NCBI GenBank assembly: GCA_011620145.1
Contig: WOZT01000138.1
Location: 1-5,849 of the forward strand
DNA length: 5,849 bases
Source of the DNA: Gammaproteobacteria bacterium
GTDB taxonomy: Bacteria > Pseudomonadota > Gammaproteobacteria > UBA5335
Direction: 5' to 3'
Position numbers and translations under genes: made by a program. The stretch's first letter is position 1; the number at the start of each line of letters is the position of its first letter. The notes below the pieces were generated by a model. The model did not search any database. It was not told where the DNA came from and saw only the letters and a list, made by a program, of their open reading frames with translations. Positions 5,759 through 5,849 of the stretch are shown one piece after another.

Positions 5759-5769
5759 TGCATCCCACA

Positions 5770-5794
5770 ACAACAGCCAATGCGCTTGTCGGTT
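5770..5794. other. attTn7-equivalent spacer between glmS stop and element end
   Basis: Exactly 25 bp separate the last base of the glmS stop codon (5795) from the element terminus (5769). In Tn7, TnsD binds the end of glmS and directs insertion about 25 bp downstream. No hairpin terminator for glmS is visible in this spacer, so the native terminator may have been displaced by insertion. Confidence 0.55.
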
Positions 5795-5849
5795 TTATTC
5801 GACCGTGACCGATTTCGCGAGATTGCGCGGTCGGTCGACATCGGTGCCC
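5795..5849 (-). CDS. glmS: Glutamine--fructose-6-phosphate aminotransferase, C-terminal end (partial)
   Basis: Only the last 17 codons and the TAA stop (5795-5797) are in the window. The gene enters from the right edge. The decoded tail GTDVDRPRNLAKSVTVE is the near-invariant GlmS C-terminus (E. coli ends DQPRNLAKSVTVE). GlmS makes glucosamine-6-phosphate from fructose-6-phosphate and glutamine, the first step to UDP-GlcNAc for peptidoglycan and lipopolysaccharide. The tail lies in the sugar-isomerase domain. The same codons form the TnsD recognition region of attTn7, and their DNA closely resembles the E. coli sequence. This explains the transposon-like end just downstream. Confidence 0.95.
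   Translation of the reverse strand, partial: GTDVDRPRNLAKSVTVE

Larger units (their letters stand above)
5623..5769. mobile_element. 147-bp miniature or relic Tn7-like element at the glmS attachment site
   Basis: The termini are inverted: TGTGGGA at 5623-5629 and TCCCACA at 5763-5769, with one further matching base outside each. Inside them are copies of an end motif: AATATAGTTTCATCCT at 5629-5644 on the plus strand, and on the minus strand AATAAAGTTTCATCCT (5723-5738) and AATAAAGTGTCATCC (5744-5758). The two right copies are exactly 20 bp apart, like adjacent TnsB sites. The right terminus lies 25 bp past the glmS stop codon, the Tn7 insertion position. Read inward, it matches the Tn7 left end as I recall it at 18 of 26 positions, including TGTGGG and AATAAAGT at the same offset. 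The middle (5645-5720) encodes nothing recognisable. No 5-bp target duplication is visible (ATGAT left, ACAAC right), so it may be decayed. IS21-family ends, which also start with TG and carry repeated motifs, are the main alternative. Confidence 0.6.

Overview
The window is GC-rich proteobacterial DNA, most likely from a gammaproteobacterium. The gene set (RsmJ-type 16S rRNA methyltransferase, OmpW porin, YrdA-type gamma-carbonic anhydrase, RegB/RegA redox two-component pair, GlmS) fits that group, but I cannot name a genus. Coding is dense, with core-type genes and short intergenic gaps. The left 1.1 kb is visibly less GC-rich than the regBA-yrdA-rsmJ block.

Layout, left to right. Positions 1-245 hold no gene I can support. 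A metaxin/Tom37-like glutathione S-transferase-fold gene runs leftward (959-246). A roughly 270-bp divergent region follows, then a rightward operon of regB (1233-2570) and regA (2524-3084), overlapping by 47 bp. RegB keeps the redox cysteine at H-box His +40 and the GGxxNPF quinone motif. RegA meets yrdA (leftward, 3610-3074) tail to tail with an 11-bp overlap. yrdA is divergent from rsmJ (rightward, 3701-4426). rsmJ converges on an OmpW-family outer-membrane protein gene (leftward, 5409-4540) across a 113-bp gap with a GC hairpin. The last 55 bp are the 3' end of glmS, leftward, encoding the conserved tail ending NLAKSVTVE.

Two regulatory observations stand out. (1) The regB promoter has a perfect TATAAT but no -35 box. 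In its place sits a 19-bp dyad, CTGCGGC-N5-GTCGCAG, that matches the RegA/RegR binding consensus as I recall it at 10 of 11 defined positions, centred near -43. This suggests direct autoregulation of regBA. (2) regB and rsmJ both place an ATG 8 nt after a strong -10 box with no clear Shine-Dalgarno, so both may make leaderless mRNAs.

The most unusual stretch is 5410-5794. A 147-bp element (5623-5769) has inverted TGTGGGA/TCCCACA termini and internal copies of a motif AATAAAGTnTCATCC. Its right terminus lies exactly 25 bp past the glmS stop codon, the position used by Tn7 (attTn7). The terminus also resembles Tn7's own end. It carries no gene, so I read it as a miniature or relic Tn7-like element.
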